Of a stretch of 33,335 nucleotides of DNA, positions 7,064 to 15,933 are shown piece after piece. Both the position numbers and the translations under genes were made by a program. Numbering within the stretch: the first letter of the stretch is position 1; each line of letters starts with the position of its first letter. The DNA comes from Bacteroidota bacterium (GTDB lineage: Bacteria; Bacteroidota; Bacteroidia; Flavobacteriales; Flavobacteriaceae). The DNA lies in contig JAKQJQ010000012.1 of the NCBI GenBank assembly GCA_029561105.1, forward strand, positions 1-33,335, read 5' to 3'. Under the pieces are notes generated by a model. That model made no database searches and had not been told where the DNA came from. It worked only from the letters and a program-made list of their open reading frames with translations.

Positions 7064-8467
7064 TTAGACAAACAAGGGGTCGCCTCCCAATTGCAAGGAA
7101 GCGTTCATGCTGGCATAATCGAGTTTAAAAGTGCTGCTGTTGGGCCACTTGATGGGGTTAACGGCATTGAGCAGTAGCAGGTCGATGGAAGGGGAGTCGT
7201 CTTTGTTGGCTTTTTCTATCAGGGCGGGCACAATTTGGTCGGCCCCCATGATCAGGCCGATCACGATACCGCCTACGATAAAAGCGGCACCGTCGGTCAG
7301 GATGCCCAATATAATCAGCACAACCGCCAAAATGATTTCGATGAGGAGTTGGGTCAGTTGCGAGCCGGGCGATTGTACGATGTTGTGGGTAATGGAAGGC
7401 GTCTGGTATTGAGCAAATTTCAAGGTTTGTCCATTGTTGGAGGTGCCCAGGGTAATCGTGTACCAGTGTACGGCGACGCAAGTTGCGGTAATGCCTGTAA
7501 CGATTTCGGTGGACGTGTTGCTGGTCAAGGTAATGACCTCGCCATTTGACTCGACCGTTAAACCGTTCAGTTTGGGGTAGTAGGTATTTCCATTCTGCGT
7601 CACCGGTGGGAGGTCGACGCTGGTGCCGTCCGTCAAATACAACTTGTTTCCGTCCGGATTGATCAGGAAATTGCTGTCCGTTAGTCCTGGATAGAGCTGT
7701 TTGATGGCAGGTCGAACGAGGTCATACAGTGTTCGGGCTTGCGAGACCAAAAAACCGGCCTTGCTGGTGCCGGGAATGGCAGAGACGCTGATTTGTTCGG
7801 AGAGCGTATCCCCTGTTCGGTCGCCAGTCATACAAAGCACCCCAAAAATGCTCTTGTCGAGGGTGTCCAGGTCTAAATACGCATAGCTGGTGTAATTGGG
7901 ATTCACAAAACTCCACTGGCCGGTGTCTACCATTCGATTGAGATTAACCACGGTAAATACGTGGTTGAAGTCACCTAGATTTGCCGTGCACCAACTGGTA
8001 ATGGCTTCCGAAATGAGGGCACTTGAGACAGTGCCCGGAGTAGGGGACAGGCTGATCTCAATCATGGAAACAATGGGTTCGTCTGGAGAATTTGACTGGG
8101 TTTTTACCACCAAATCATGAAAAGTGCCACTTTCATCGTCGGCGGTTGGGCCAGTATGGGGAATGTAATGCAGCATCACTTCGATGATGGCTTGGCCAGA
8201 GTCGAAATTAAAAGTCTTTCCCGTGGAAGTATACTTCAACACAACGTTGTGCAAGGGCAGCAACATGCGGATGTTCTTGCCGTCGCCGCCTTGCGTGATC
8301 TGCCAGTCCCCAAAAAACCCATTTACCTGAAAGGTAGATTCTGAGTGGGAAAAACTTGCTGGGGAAGACTTGTGGTCGACGATGGCTTTGTTGACATCTG
8401 GTACGGGGATCGCAAAAGCGGTATCCCACCCATAGGTTGCTACGGCTATGCCGGTGCCGGTATCCAT
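7064..8467 (-). CDS. P47/TULIP-like protein (467 aa)
   Basis: The N-terminus has TYGWDTAFAIPVPDVNKAI and then FFGDWQITQGGDGKNIRMLLPL. These match the opening of the clostridial P47/OrfX family, whose members have a T-x-G-W-D..(Y/F)-A-I..V-N start and a W-x-(I/L)-x-x-G-G element, and which fold as TULIP (tubular lipid-binding) domains. A strongly hydrophobic segment (LLIEIILAVVLIILGIL, then G-rich helices) lies near residue 390, and the C-terminus is SLQLGGDPLFV. There is no signal peptide. In clostridia P47 travels with botulinum-type neurotoxins, and P47/OrfX relatives occur in insecticidal toxin loci elsewhere. Here it is one of three such genes. Lipid binding is inferred from the fold. Confidence 0.72.
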   Translation of the reverse strand: MDTGTGIAVATYGWDTAFAIPVPDVNKAIVDHKSSPASFSHSESTFQVNGFFGDWQITQGGDGKNIRMLLPLHNVVLKYTSTGKTFNFDSGQAIIEVMLHYIPHTGPTADDESGTFHDLVVKTQSNSPDEPIVSMIEISLSPTPGTVSSALISEAITSWCTANLGDFNHVFTVVNLNRMVDTGQWSFVNPNYTSYAYLDLDTLDKSIFGVLCMTGDRTGDTLSEQISVSAIPGTSKAGFLVSQARTLYDLVRPAIKQLYPGLTDSNFLINPDGNKLYLTDGTSVDLPPVTQNGNTYYPKLNGLTVESNGEVITLTSNTSTEIVTGITATCVAVHWYTITLGTSNNGQTLKFAQYQTPSITHNIVQSPGSQLTQLLIEIILAVVLIILGILTDGAAFIVGGIVIGLIMGADQIVPALIEKANKDDSPSIDLLLLNAVNPIKWPNSSTFKLDYASMNASLQLGGDPLFV

Positions 8468-8551
8468 GATAATGCGTATTTAAAAAGAGGCCATTCCGGG
8501 TTTTGAGCGATGGTAGGGCTTCAAAACAGGAATGACCCCCTTGTGTTAAGA

Positions 8552-10693
8552 TTATTTAGTTTGCAGCCCTATCTGGAGTGACCCTGCGAGCCAAGCGCTT
8601 TTAAGGGTATAACCGTTGACGCCAGGCCAGCTGTAGGGTTCGATGACCTGATTGGCGAAATCGTCAAAACCGGGCACGTTTTCCCATTTGTTGTTGGCGG
8701 CGTTTTCGATAATGGCATCTATAGCTTGGTCAAAACCGGCAACTGCCCCGGCTAGCCCCGCCAAGGCACCCACAAATTTCCATTTTGGGGTGTTGAAAGC
8801 ATTTTTGATGTTGGTAAGCCGGCCTTTGGAGGTATCTGCGGCATTATTGGCGGCGTCCAGGTCGTTTTCCTCTGTTTCTTCCGGGTTTTCAATTTCACTT
8901 TCAAGGAAACTTTCCTCATCGATGATGGCACTGCCCCCTTCTTCCGTGACCTCTCCAATTTCGGCACTGGCCGACAAGCCTTCAATGATGGGCCCGAGCA
9001 CGGCGATCAGGGCCAAGGCACCGGTGACGGCACCTTCCACAATTTCCCGGGTAATGGCAGATTTCGTTTTGGTGGCGGTGACGGTCATGTCTTTCAAAAT
9101 CTGGTTGTACCAGAAGATGTTCTTGCCGTTTTTTTGCTGGAGGGTCAATTCTACCTGTTCGGTGTAGTTGACGTGGACATCAAAATCCGAGCTGTAAGGA
9201 TAACTGATGTCGATGAACTCGATTTCTACATAGCTTTCCACCAGGCTCATTTTGAACTGGCCTTTCGGAATGGTCATGATTGTGGCCAAAAACACGTCGA
9301 TTTTTGTGTTGTCGGTCGTATCTATGTTGAGTATGTATTCATTGCTACCATTGTTTTGGCCTTGTGTCAGCAACCACTGACTGCCTTTGGTGGTGACCTG
9401 GACTTTGTAACTGGAATCGATGAAGATGTTCAAATTCTCATTCAAATCTTCAATCAAACCCTGCGGGATAGTACCTGCATCCAAAGAGGCGGGGTAATTG
9501 CTGGTTTGCACGGTACCTTGGTTATTGTTATCCATCATAAACTTTCCAAAAACCATGTCGATCGTGTTTTGCACGGAAAGGCCGTCGTTGGAGATCAGGA
9601 AACTGGATGGGTCAGCGCCGTTGAAAATGGCACAGGCACCTGGCAACATCATTTGCTGCATGAACATCGTTCCGCTGATGAGGAAACCGGCATTGGCCCC
9701 GTTGGCGTCTTTTCCAACTGGAATGGCGTTTGGTGAAACCTGGTGGTTGTCTCCTGGCTGGTTGTTGAGCGCCATGGTCAGTACCCCAAAAATACTAGAG
9801 TCCATCGTACCCATGTCTGTCACGGCGTAGCTGGTGGCCGTGGGCTTGATCCATTTGTATTTATCCGACTGCGACAGCGCCGGGCTTAAATCGAGTGCGG
9901 CAAACACATAGTTAAAATTGCCAATATTGCTGTTAAACCAATCACTAAAAAGTCCGGGTAACACATCTGCTGGAATCCCGGTGGTTGGATTGTTGGTGAT
10001 GGTGATGACGTTTACGGCAGGTTCGTTGTTGCCCACTTCCTTACTTAGAATATTCAGGTTGTTTTTCCAGGCGCTTTGGAACTGATAGATGTTGATAAAT
10101 TCGTTGTTGTCTTTGTCTGTCAGGTAGAAGAGGTAATAATTGTTTTTGCCGTCGACAATCCACCATTCCAAGCCCTGTTTTTGTACCGTAGCGGCGGCGG
10201 CGGCGGATAAGGTCACCCCCTTGGCGGTAAAGGCAGCTTTCAGGTTGGCATCAATGGAGTTGTTGTTCAAATCTGCTTTGATGCCATCTACCGCGCTGTC
10301 AGCGATGACAAAAGCAAATTGGTCCGGGTTGGGCACCCATTCCATACCGACTTCAATGATGACCCCAACCCCTTTTAGGTCAAAAGATTTGGATCCTGCG
10401 TGGTAGGTGCCGCTGGCGAGCGGGCAGGCGAGCCGCACGTTTTTGCCATCACCACCCATGGTGAGTTGCCAGGGGCCAAAAACGCCGTTGAGCTTATAGG
10501 ACGGATCGTCGGAAGCAGCCTGGGCAATGTTTTTGGCATTACCATTCACGGAAGGCCAATTATTGGCAATAGCGGCATTGGCATTGGTGAAGTTGATTGC
10601 AAACGCGCTGTTCCAATTATAGGTATCAGCATGCGGATGGGAGGGGATAACAGGAGGAGTGTCCTCCACGTTGACGGAAGCTAAATTTGACAT
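8552..10693 (-). CDS. Large P47/TULIP-like protein (713 aa)
   Basis: It begins with a ~20-residue extension and then TYNWNSAFAINFTNANAAI, FGPWQLTMGGDGKNVRLACPL, the same two anchor motifs as its neighbours. It is about 250 residues longer. The extra part includes a region around 180-250 and an acidic, low-complexity stretch (EEGGSAIIDEESFLES, then ENPEETEEND) next to hydrophobic helical segments near residues 560-580. It ends SLQIGLQTK, like the 467-aa copy. Start codon ATG at 10693, 33 bases after the stop of the preceding gene. It is probably the central subunit of the cluster; no catalytic motif is visible. Confidence 0.7.
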   Translation of the reverse strand: MSNLASVNVEDTPPVIPSHPHADTYNWNSAFAINFTNANAAIANNWPSVNGNAKNIAQAASDDPSYKLNGVFGPWQLTMGGDGKNVRLACPLASGTYHAGSKSFDLKGVGVIIEVGMEWVPNPDQFAFVIADSAVDGIKADLNNNSIDANLKAAFTAKGVTLSAAAAATVQKQGLEWWIVDGKNNYYLFYLTDKDNNEFINIYQFQSAWKNNLNILSKEVGNNEPAVNVITITNNPTTGIPADVLPGLFSDWFNSNIGNFNYVFAALDLSPALSQSDKYKWIKPTATSYAVTDMGTMDSSIFGVLTMALNNQPGDNHQVSPNAIPVGKDANGANAGFLISGTMFMQQMMLPGACAIFNGADPSSFLISNDGLSVQNTIDMVFGKFMMDNNNQGTVQTSNYPASLDAGTIPQGLIEDLNENLNIFIDSSYKVQVTTKGSQWLLTQGQNNGSNEYILNIDTTDNTKIDVFLATIMTIPKGQFKMSLVESYVEIEFIDISYPYSSDFDVHVNYTEQVELTLQQKNGKNIFWYNQILKDMTVTATKTKSAITREIVEGAVTGALALIAVLGPIIEGLSASAEIGEVTEEGGSAIIDEESFLESEIENPEETEENDLDAANNAADTSKGRLTNIKNAFNTPKWKFVGALAGLAGAVAGFDQAIDAIIENAANNKWENVPGFDDFANQVIEPYSWPGVNGYTLKSAWLAGSLQIGLQTK

Positions 10694-10726
10694 TTTGGTA
10701 GATTGATGTATGAAAGAAAAAGGGTA

Positions 10727-12079
10727 TCAGGATAGGTTGCCGTGCGTGTAGAACGCGCCGTTTAGGCCAGCATCTGTGGCGACATAAGTTTCGCCGCCAC
10801 TTGACCATTGGATGAGCGTTTTCAGGTTGACTACAGAACCGCCGGAAGCGATTTGTACCTGTTGGTTGACATTTGAAATGCCCACATTTTGCAGTTGATC
10901 CGAGAAGTCGTTGACCGAATCAACGATCAAGGAGACCAACGAGGCGATGTTGGTGATGCCCAATGCGACCAGTATAATCCAGTCGTACCAGTGGATGGTT
11001 TGGTTGTGCGCCAAAACGGGCTGGGGATCATTGTCAAAAGAGATGAGGCCGTTGTTGTAGCGCAATGGATTGACGGTGGCCACGCTCCAACTATAAGAAG
11101 CATTTGGCAGATTGCCCAATCCAAAAAAGAATTTTAAGGGGCCGCCGCCGGAAGTGCTGATACTCAGCCCATTGCCTTGGTTGCTGGTCGTTAGTGCAAA
11201 GCTGTTGGCGGTTATGCTGCCTTTTGCTGTGCCCACATTGAAATCGCCGTTGTTGCTGATTTTACAAACCTCATTGGACACGCTGTTGGCAAAACTGCCG
11301 CTTGGGAATGCCTTTTTTACGGCGGGCAATACCACATTGTCAAAAAACATCTCTTGTGAGATCAAAATCACGGAATTGGTATTTGCGCTCAAGGCCGTCG
11401 AATCGAAAGCCGGCTGCATGGGGAACGGCTTGTTGCTCAACAGGCACAAAAAACACAGCACATCGGTACCCACGTTGGTTTGGGTGTAAAAATAGTCCCA
11501 TTGGAGGGGTTTTAGCCAAGAGGACACGTTTGGTGGAGCGGGATTCACATTGCTAAAAATAAATTGCAGTTTGTCCTTGTTGTCATAAAAAGCGGCGGCT
11601 ATGAAGCTTTTCAATATGCCGGTGGCGATGGTGTCCAGGTTTTTGTCGGGGTCAAACAAATTGATGGCTGCCACATAACCGGGGGTATCAGGGTCGCTGC
11701 CATTGGTGGGCGAAAAAACGAGGGTCGTCTGGTTGCCGCTGCCATGGACGCTTTGTGGGGACCCGGGCCCCATCCAACCGAGGTTCATCTGTACTTCCAC
11801 GGTGACATTCGAGAGGTCGTAGCTGCCCGTAATGGCACCTCCTTCGAGCGACAGAAAACCCTGTGCAATCGGCACGTTAAAGTTGATTAGTTTGTTGCTG
11901 CCCCCTTTCACAATTTGCCAAGGTGACAGTTTGCCCGTAATCTTAATTGTCGAGCCAGAATCCGGATCAACCGTGGAATACGCGATTTCCAAGTCCATTC
12001 CCGCCATTTCGGCCGTCAGAATTTTATTGACTTCTGCAATAGATAAAGCATAGCAGTAATCGTATCCGTAGGTTTTCAT
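10727..12079 (-). CDS. P47/TULIP-like protein (450 aa), first gene of the operon
   Basis: I start it at ATG 12079, preceded by AAAAGGATT, a rare good Shine-Dalgarno in this window. A longer frame upstream to 12256 would add 59 residues with no family match. The protein begins MKTYGYDYCYALSIAEVNKIL, followed by KLSPWQIVKGGSNKLINFNVPI: the same motifs, in the same spacing, as the two downstream relatives. A hydrophobic segment (WIILVALGITNIASLVSLIV) lies near residue 380. The three proteins differ enough that they look like ancient subunits of one complex rather than recent copies. Confidence 0.7.
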   Translation of the reverse strand: MKTYGYDYCYALSIAEVNKILTAEMAGMDLEIAYSTVDPDSGSTIKITGKLSPWQIVKGGSNKLINFNVPIAQGFLSLEGGAITGSYDLSNVTVEVQMNLGWMGPGSPQSVHGSGNQTTLVFSPTNGSDPDTPGYVAAINLFDPDKNLDTIATGILKSFIAAAFYDNKDKLQFIFSNVNPAPPNVSSWLKPLQWDYFYTQTNVGTDVLCFLCLLSNKPFPMQPAFDSTALSANTNSVILISQEMFFDNVVLPAVKKAFPSGSFANSVSNEVCKISNNGDFNVGTAKGSITANSFALTTSNQGNGLSISTSGGGPLKFFFGLGNLPNASYSWSVATVNPLRYNNGLISFDNDPQPVLAHNQTIHWYDWIILVALGITNIASLVSLIVDSVNDFSDQLQNVGISNVNQQVQIASGGSVVNLKTLIQWSSGGETYVATDAGLNGAFYTHGNLS

Positions 12080-12424
12080 AATCCTTTTGTAATGATTGTA
12101 AAGTGGTGAATTTGATACAACAAAGGTGCGGACAGCCCATGTGCATCGACAAGAGTAAAAATGCTTGTTATTAAAATCAGGTATTTTCACCTGTGAGCCC
12201 CGTATATTTTGGGAGTTTGAAAGGGTACACATTGTCCGGTTAAGATTGCGAGGCACTCGTCAAAGAGAACGCCGATCTTAAAGCAAAGACGAAGAGCTTG
12301 GAAGACAAATGGGCATACGCGCCTTTTTCAAGGGAGTCGGCAGAAACCGGTATGTAAATTATTGTGCTAAGGCAACTCAAACCTGGGCAAAAACATCTAG
12401 ATATAACATAAAAATTATCTTCCT
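12080..12424. other. Divergent intergenic region (P47 operon / barrel protein)
   Basis: 345 bases separate the minus-strand P47 operon from the plus-strand outer membrane gene, so promoters for both should lie here. I cannot point to a convincing pair of Bacteroidota boxes. TATATTTTGG at about 12206 resembles a -7 element but lacks a well-placed TTTG. No RNA gene or repeat is visible. Confidence 0.4.
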
Positions 12425-13003
12425 ATGCGCATCAAGTTTCTACTGCCCGTGCTTTTGCTGCTTCCCCTTACCATTCTTGCTCAGGGAAAATCCAGTCATG
12501 CCTGGGGGGATCGATTGCTGCTGGGCGTCCATTACGGGTTTGAAGAAGATTTTGTTGGCGACCGCGACAACCAATATGAGGTGGCGCATTTTGCCGGGGC
12601 CAGGGCTGGGGTCTCCATCACCAAACAGCTATACGCGGGGATTCAAGCGCGATTGATCAAGGCGCGCAACTTTGAAACACCCACCCAAAACTTTTATATG
12701 GCGGGCATATGGGCAAGGTATTATGCGTTACACCCGGTGCAAAAAGCATCGTCCAACCGATTTGGCCTTTTTTTGGAGTCTGGGTTTATGCTCGGCAACT
12801 ACGCTTTTGAAAACCGCAATACCGTGGAGTATGCTTTTCCGCGATCGGGCAGCTGGTATATTCCGGCCGTTTTGGGGGCTGAACTCAGGATTTGGAGCGG
12901 CTTAACCCTGGAGGGAGGCATCAATTTGTTCTACAACAACGGCGGGAGCTGGGACGATCAAGGCTTCGCCTATCCGAGTTTGGGTTTAAATTGGCACTGG
13001 TAA
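12425..13003 (+). CDS. Outer membrane beta-barrel-like protein with signal peptide
   Basis: 192 residues. It has a clear Sec signal peptide (MRIKFLLPVLLLLPLTILAQ, cleavage after residue 19 or so). The remainder consists of alternating hydrophobic/polar strands rich in glycine and aromatics (LLLGVHYGFEE, AGARAGVSI, YAGIQARLI, FGLFLESGFMLG, LTLEGGINLFY) and ends in LGLNWHW, with an aromatic last residue as in barrel proteins inserted by BAM. The size fits an 8-stranded barrel. The ligand or role is unknown. It is transcribed alone. Confidence 0.75.
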   Translation: MRIKFLLPVLLLLPLTILAQGKSSHAWGDRLLLGVHYGFEEDFVGDRDNQYEVAHFAGARAGVSITKQLYAGIQARLIKARNFETPTQNFYMAGIWARYYALHPVQKASSNRFGLFLESGFMLGNYAFENRNTVEYAFPRSGSWYIPAVLGAELRIWSGLTLEGGINLFYNNGGSWDDQGFAYPSLGLNWHW

Positions 13004-13153
13004 TTAGGGTTAAGGCAATAATGCAGGCTGTGAAAGAAGTGATTACGTTGGTTGCCCGAGACGTGAGCATGGGCTACGTGGCCGCGTTTAAGAGCCATGT
13101 CACGCCATGCAGAGTCCGATGATGCTTTATACGCTTTTCTAAGAACGAGCGGG

Positions 13154-14860
13154 TCACCGATAGTCCAACTTCAACTGGGCAAAAGTTGCCCAGTTTTTTA
13201 ACAATTGCCGCTCTTGTTTCGTGGGTTGCCTATTGTATGGGCCGCAAGCCTGCACAATAGTTTTGCGATGGTTTACTTGAATGGTCATCAGGCGTTCCGA
13301 GCCGGAAGGGATTTGTTTGGAAAGCGACCAAATGGAGTGTTTCGCCTCGATGCAGCCATCAATATAGCCGGCGACACAATGGCGCATTACCCGACCTTCT
13401 TCGATTAAATCGTATTGTGTATTGATTTCTTTAATGAAGTATGCTTCTTGTTCGTTGATTGCTTGATAAAATGGCTGAATACCGCACGAGAGCCAGGAAT
13501 TTGCTTTGAATTTTAGTTCTTTCAAACGGCCAAGTTCCTCGTGCCAGGCTTCCATTCGGCGCAGTATCGCGGCGAGGGAACGGCCTTTTAGACTAAAATC
13601 CCGACGGTTGCGCCGCTCGTTTTCCATGTAATCAATCAAATGGGAAAGCCTTGCGCCGCGTAATTCGGCTTGGTTTCGTTCGAAAAAAAGCATCAGTTCC
13701 CGTATAAAAGGGTCGTTATAATTACCCATCCCCGCATTGTCGTAATACCGCGCCACCACGTCTGCTGTGTGGTCGTCTGGCCAAACCGCCAGGCACACCG
13801 CCCGGTAAAGGTCCCTTTGATAATCGCCGCAGGAATCCATTTGCCCCAGAATATGGGCCGCTCGCGGCGAAATGCGCACCCTTTTAGGGCTGTTTGCCCG
13901 CTGAAAGGAGGGCAAATCACGCAAAGTACCGCCCAAGCAGACATGGGCTGCATCTTCATACCAGCAATTATCTGTGCCAAAATTATGCAACAATAGGAGC
14001 GGTAGTCGTTTAAGCGGCATCCGGGCGTTCACGCGTGCAACACTCATTATGCCTTTTAATGGTTGAAACATGAATTTGACGGACCTTGCTACCTCAGGTG
14101 CATTACGCATAAACCAGTAATTGAGCAAGCCCTGACAAGGATGGCAAAGGATTTCCACAGCCTTATCCAAACCGAAGCGTTCGTGCAAAACTGGCAGGGC
14201 ATAATCCAGGAACCGCGCAGTTTCACGCACCAGTGCCTCTTGCTCGGAAACTGTAAGATAGGAAGCATCCGTACCCCAACCATTCGGGTATTCAATTCCA
14301 CTGGAATTCATGCTACACCAACATTCCAATTTTGCATCAAGTATGGTGTACATCAGCACATTACGCAAAGGATGGGCGGGAGTATATTGGACCAAATCTG
14401 CCAGCAATATGCCTCTGAGCTGTTGATCGTTTTTATATTCAGGATTTAATAAATTTCTATAAGCCCCCCATTGCCGCCACTTCTGAATCTTTCTTTCTTT
14501 GTGAAATTGCACAGCCACTTCATGCCCTAAGATAACATCCAAAAAACGGGCGTTATCTACCATTTGTTTCAAGGAATTGCCATCTGTGTTTTTGCTCCAA
14601 GTTGCCCACAGGTAAGGCAATTGATTCCAAGTCTCCGTGTCGATTTCCATTTTTTGCGTCAATATCCAATGCAAAGGCAACTCAATAGCCTTTTTTTCCT
14701 GCGGACGGGCGAGAGGGTCATTGGGCCACATACAGGCTACCTGCTCTTGCAGCGACGATACCGTGTCGCTCCCCAATGCCCAAAGCCCTGTCAGGCGTGG
14801 GTCTTGCCGGATATGTTCGCGCTCACGCAGGTAATGGTATTTATTTTTTTGCGGGGACAT
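13154..14860 (-). CDS. PcfJ-like domain protein
   Basis: 568 residues. The C-terminal ~150 residues contain LIEEGRVMRHCVAGYIDGC, IWSL, LMTIQVNHRKTIVQACGPYNRQPT and a final amphipathic helix. This is the PcfJ-like pattern: E-G-x-x-M-x-H-C-V-x-x-Y, then T-I-x-(V/I), then I-x-Q-x-x-G-x-x-N-x-x-P. The rest is helical and rich in Trp and Cys, without a recognised domain. PcfJ was first named in conjugative plasmids of Gram-positive bacteria and is found widely in mobile DNA; its biochemical function is not known. No conjugation genes are present in the window. It has its own upstream region and no close operon partner. Confidence 0.75.
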   Translation of the reverse strand: MSPQKNKYHYLREREHIRQDPRLTGLWALGSDTVSSLQEQVACMWPNDPLARPQEKKAIELPLHWILTQKMEIDTETWNQLPYLWATWSKNTDGNSLKQMVDNARFLDVILGHEVAVQFHKERKIQKWRQWGAYRNLLNPEYKNDQQLRGILLADLVQYTPAHPLRNVLMYTILDAKLECWCSMNSSGIEYPNGWGTDASYLTVSEQEALVRETARFLDYALPVLHERFGLDKAVEILCHPCQGLLNYWFMRNAPEVARSVKFMFQPLKGIMSVARVNARMPLKRLPLLLLHNFGTDNCWYEDAAHVCLGGTLRDLPSFQRANSPKRVRISPRAAHILGQMDSCGDYQRDLYRAVCLAVWPDDHTADVVARYYDNAGMGNYNDPFIRELMLFFERNQAELRGARLSHLIDYMENERRNRRDFSLKGRSLAAILRRMEAWHEELGRLKELKFKANSWLSCGIQPFYQAINEQEAYFIKEINTQYDLIEEGRVMRHCVAGYIDGCIEAKHSIWSLSKQIPSGSERLMTIQVNHRKTIVQACGPYNRQPTKQERQLLKNWATFAQLKLDYR

Positions 14861-14959
14861 TTTTTGAACTTGAGTTGAAAGACTCTTTATTTTATGGATA
14901 ATAAAAAACGGACCTGGTTGAGTTATGCGTCTTGAATAAGGTACCTGAATAGGTGGCTT

Positions 14960-15115
14960 TTATCCAATTTCCATGTTTTCACGGGTCAAATGGCCATAGT
15001 CATCATATTCGTAGGTTGTAATCGTCGTTTTTCCATATTTCGCTTTTCGCGCTCGTGTTATCCGTCCTTGCGGATCGAAATATAAGGAATCACGGTTTTC
15101 AACCACTAACCACGC
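14960..15115 (-). pseudogene. YD/RHS-like repeat fragment
   Basis: About 50 codons read VVENRDSLYFDPQGRI, then ITTYEYDDYGHL, then a TGA-type stop region at 14960. The Y/F-D-x-x-G-R-(I/L)-x..Y-x-Y-D-x-x-G-x-L spacing matches YD (RHS-type) repeats. There is no full-length gene: upstream the frame runs into the C-terminus of the receiver-like gene at 15118. It is most likely a leftover of a larger YD-repeat or lipoprotein gene; a small real gene with a GTG start cannot be excluded. Confidence 0.4.
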
Positions 15116-15117
15116 TC

Positions 15118-15702
15118 TTACTGAACAAACCTGGTTTTCCCATCCACTTTGACCACCAACAGGGCAGGCCAAATGCGTTTGACCCAAGCATCAGGCACGG
15201 TGAAGGAGGAAACGCCGGCAGGCAGGTCTTTTTTGTAAAATTTTTGCCTCCAAAGCCAAAACCAAAGCACGACACGGACATGGTATGCCTCCACCCGCCC
15301 CGGCTTTTCCAAAACGATTACAAATTTATCGGATTCCAAAGGGCTGAATTGGGTGCGCACCGTTTCATCTTTTTTATTCAACAATGCTGCCTGGACGGCT
15401 TCCTTGGCCAAACCGGGGTGATTACTGTGAATAGACACCTGTACAACGTCTTTTTTGCCCGCCAGCGCAAAGTTCATGGCGACAAGGCCATGGACGGTTC
15501 CTGCCGGCTTGGGGCCAATGAGAATTACCTCAAATTTGGAAATATCGTCGCCCCCAAAAAGCGCACTTGCGTTGGTCATCGCGCGCACATCATCCACCGA
15601 ATCGGCCACATAGGACATATAACCGGCAGACCTGAAGGCAAGCGACATACGAATGCGCCACCAGGGGTTGCGGTCAACGAGGAGTATGTATTTTGTGGGC
15701 AT
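15118..15702 (-). CDS. Degenerate response-regulator receiver-like protein
   Basis: 194 residues. The N-terminal YILLVDRNPWWRIRMSLAF followed by GYMSYVADSVDDV mirrors beta1-alpha1-beta2 of CheY-like receivers, where I-L-(I/V)-D-D is normal. The strand that should end in the phosphorylated aspartate reads FEVILIGPKPAG, so the acceptor Asp appears to be replaced by Gly, and only one of the two acidic-pocket residues remains. After ~110 residues there is an unrecognised C-terminal half rich in Trp and Lys. It would be a phosphorylation-independent pseudo-receiver, perhaps a protein-interaction module. No kinase is nearby. Confidence is higher for the gene than for the fold. Confidence 0.55.
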   Translation of the reverse strand: MPTKYILLVDRNPWWRIRMSLAFRSAGYMSYVADSVDDVRAMTNASALFGGDDISKFEVILIGPKPAGTVHGLVAMNFALAGKKDVVQVSIHSNHPGLAKEAVQAALLNKKDETVRTQFSPLESDKFVIVLEKPGRVEAYHVRVVLWFWLWRQKFYKKDLPAGVSSFTVPDAWVKRIWPALLVVKVDGKTRFVQ

Positions 15703-15805
15703 AGCAGTTTTTTTGGAAATATGGCTTGAATGGGGCCAATAACGCAGTGTAGGGGGGGGGGAGTTCCGTTAAGATTTGCAAGCAAGCACAAAACGCTGCG
15801 GCTTT

Positions 15806-15912
15806 TCTCGGTCTAAAAATGGCGGTAATTGGTTTGATCGAGGAGGCTGAACCTCAACGATAGGGTACAGTCGGTATAGCGAGGCGCGAGCATTTTTGAA
15901 AATTCGTGCAAC
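15806..15912. repeat. Repeat R1, copy downstream of the second LRR gene
   Basis: It shares an interrupted pattern with 17490-17580: AAAAATGGCGG, AATTG, GAGGAGGC, CGATAGGG and GGCGCGAGCAT occur in the same order and similar spacing. Each copy lies directly downstream of a secreted-LRR gene, so it marks the edge of a duplicated unit. The rest of 15703-15933 shows no gene; a run of nine G lies near 15753. Confidence 0.6.
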
Positions 15913-15933
15913 ACGGCGCGAGCAGGTAGTTTT

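Noticed and set aside
9134..9736. A 200-codon plus-strand frame opposite the 713-aa P47-like gene
   Set aside because: Antisense shadow with no family features.
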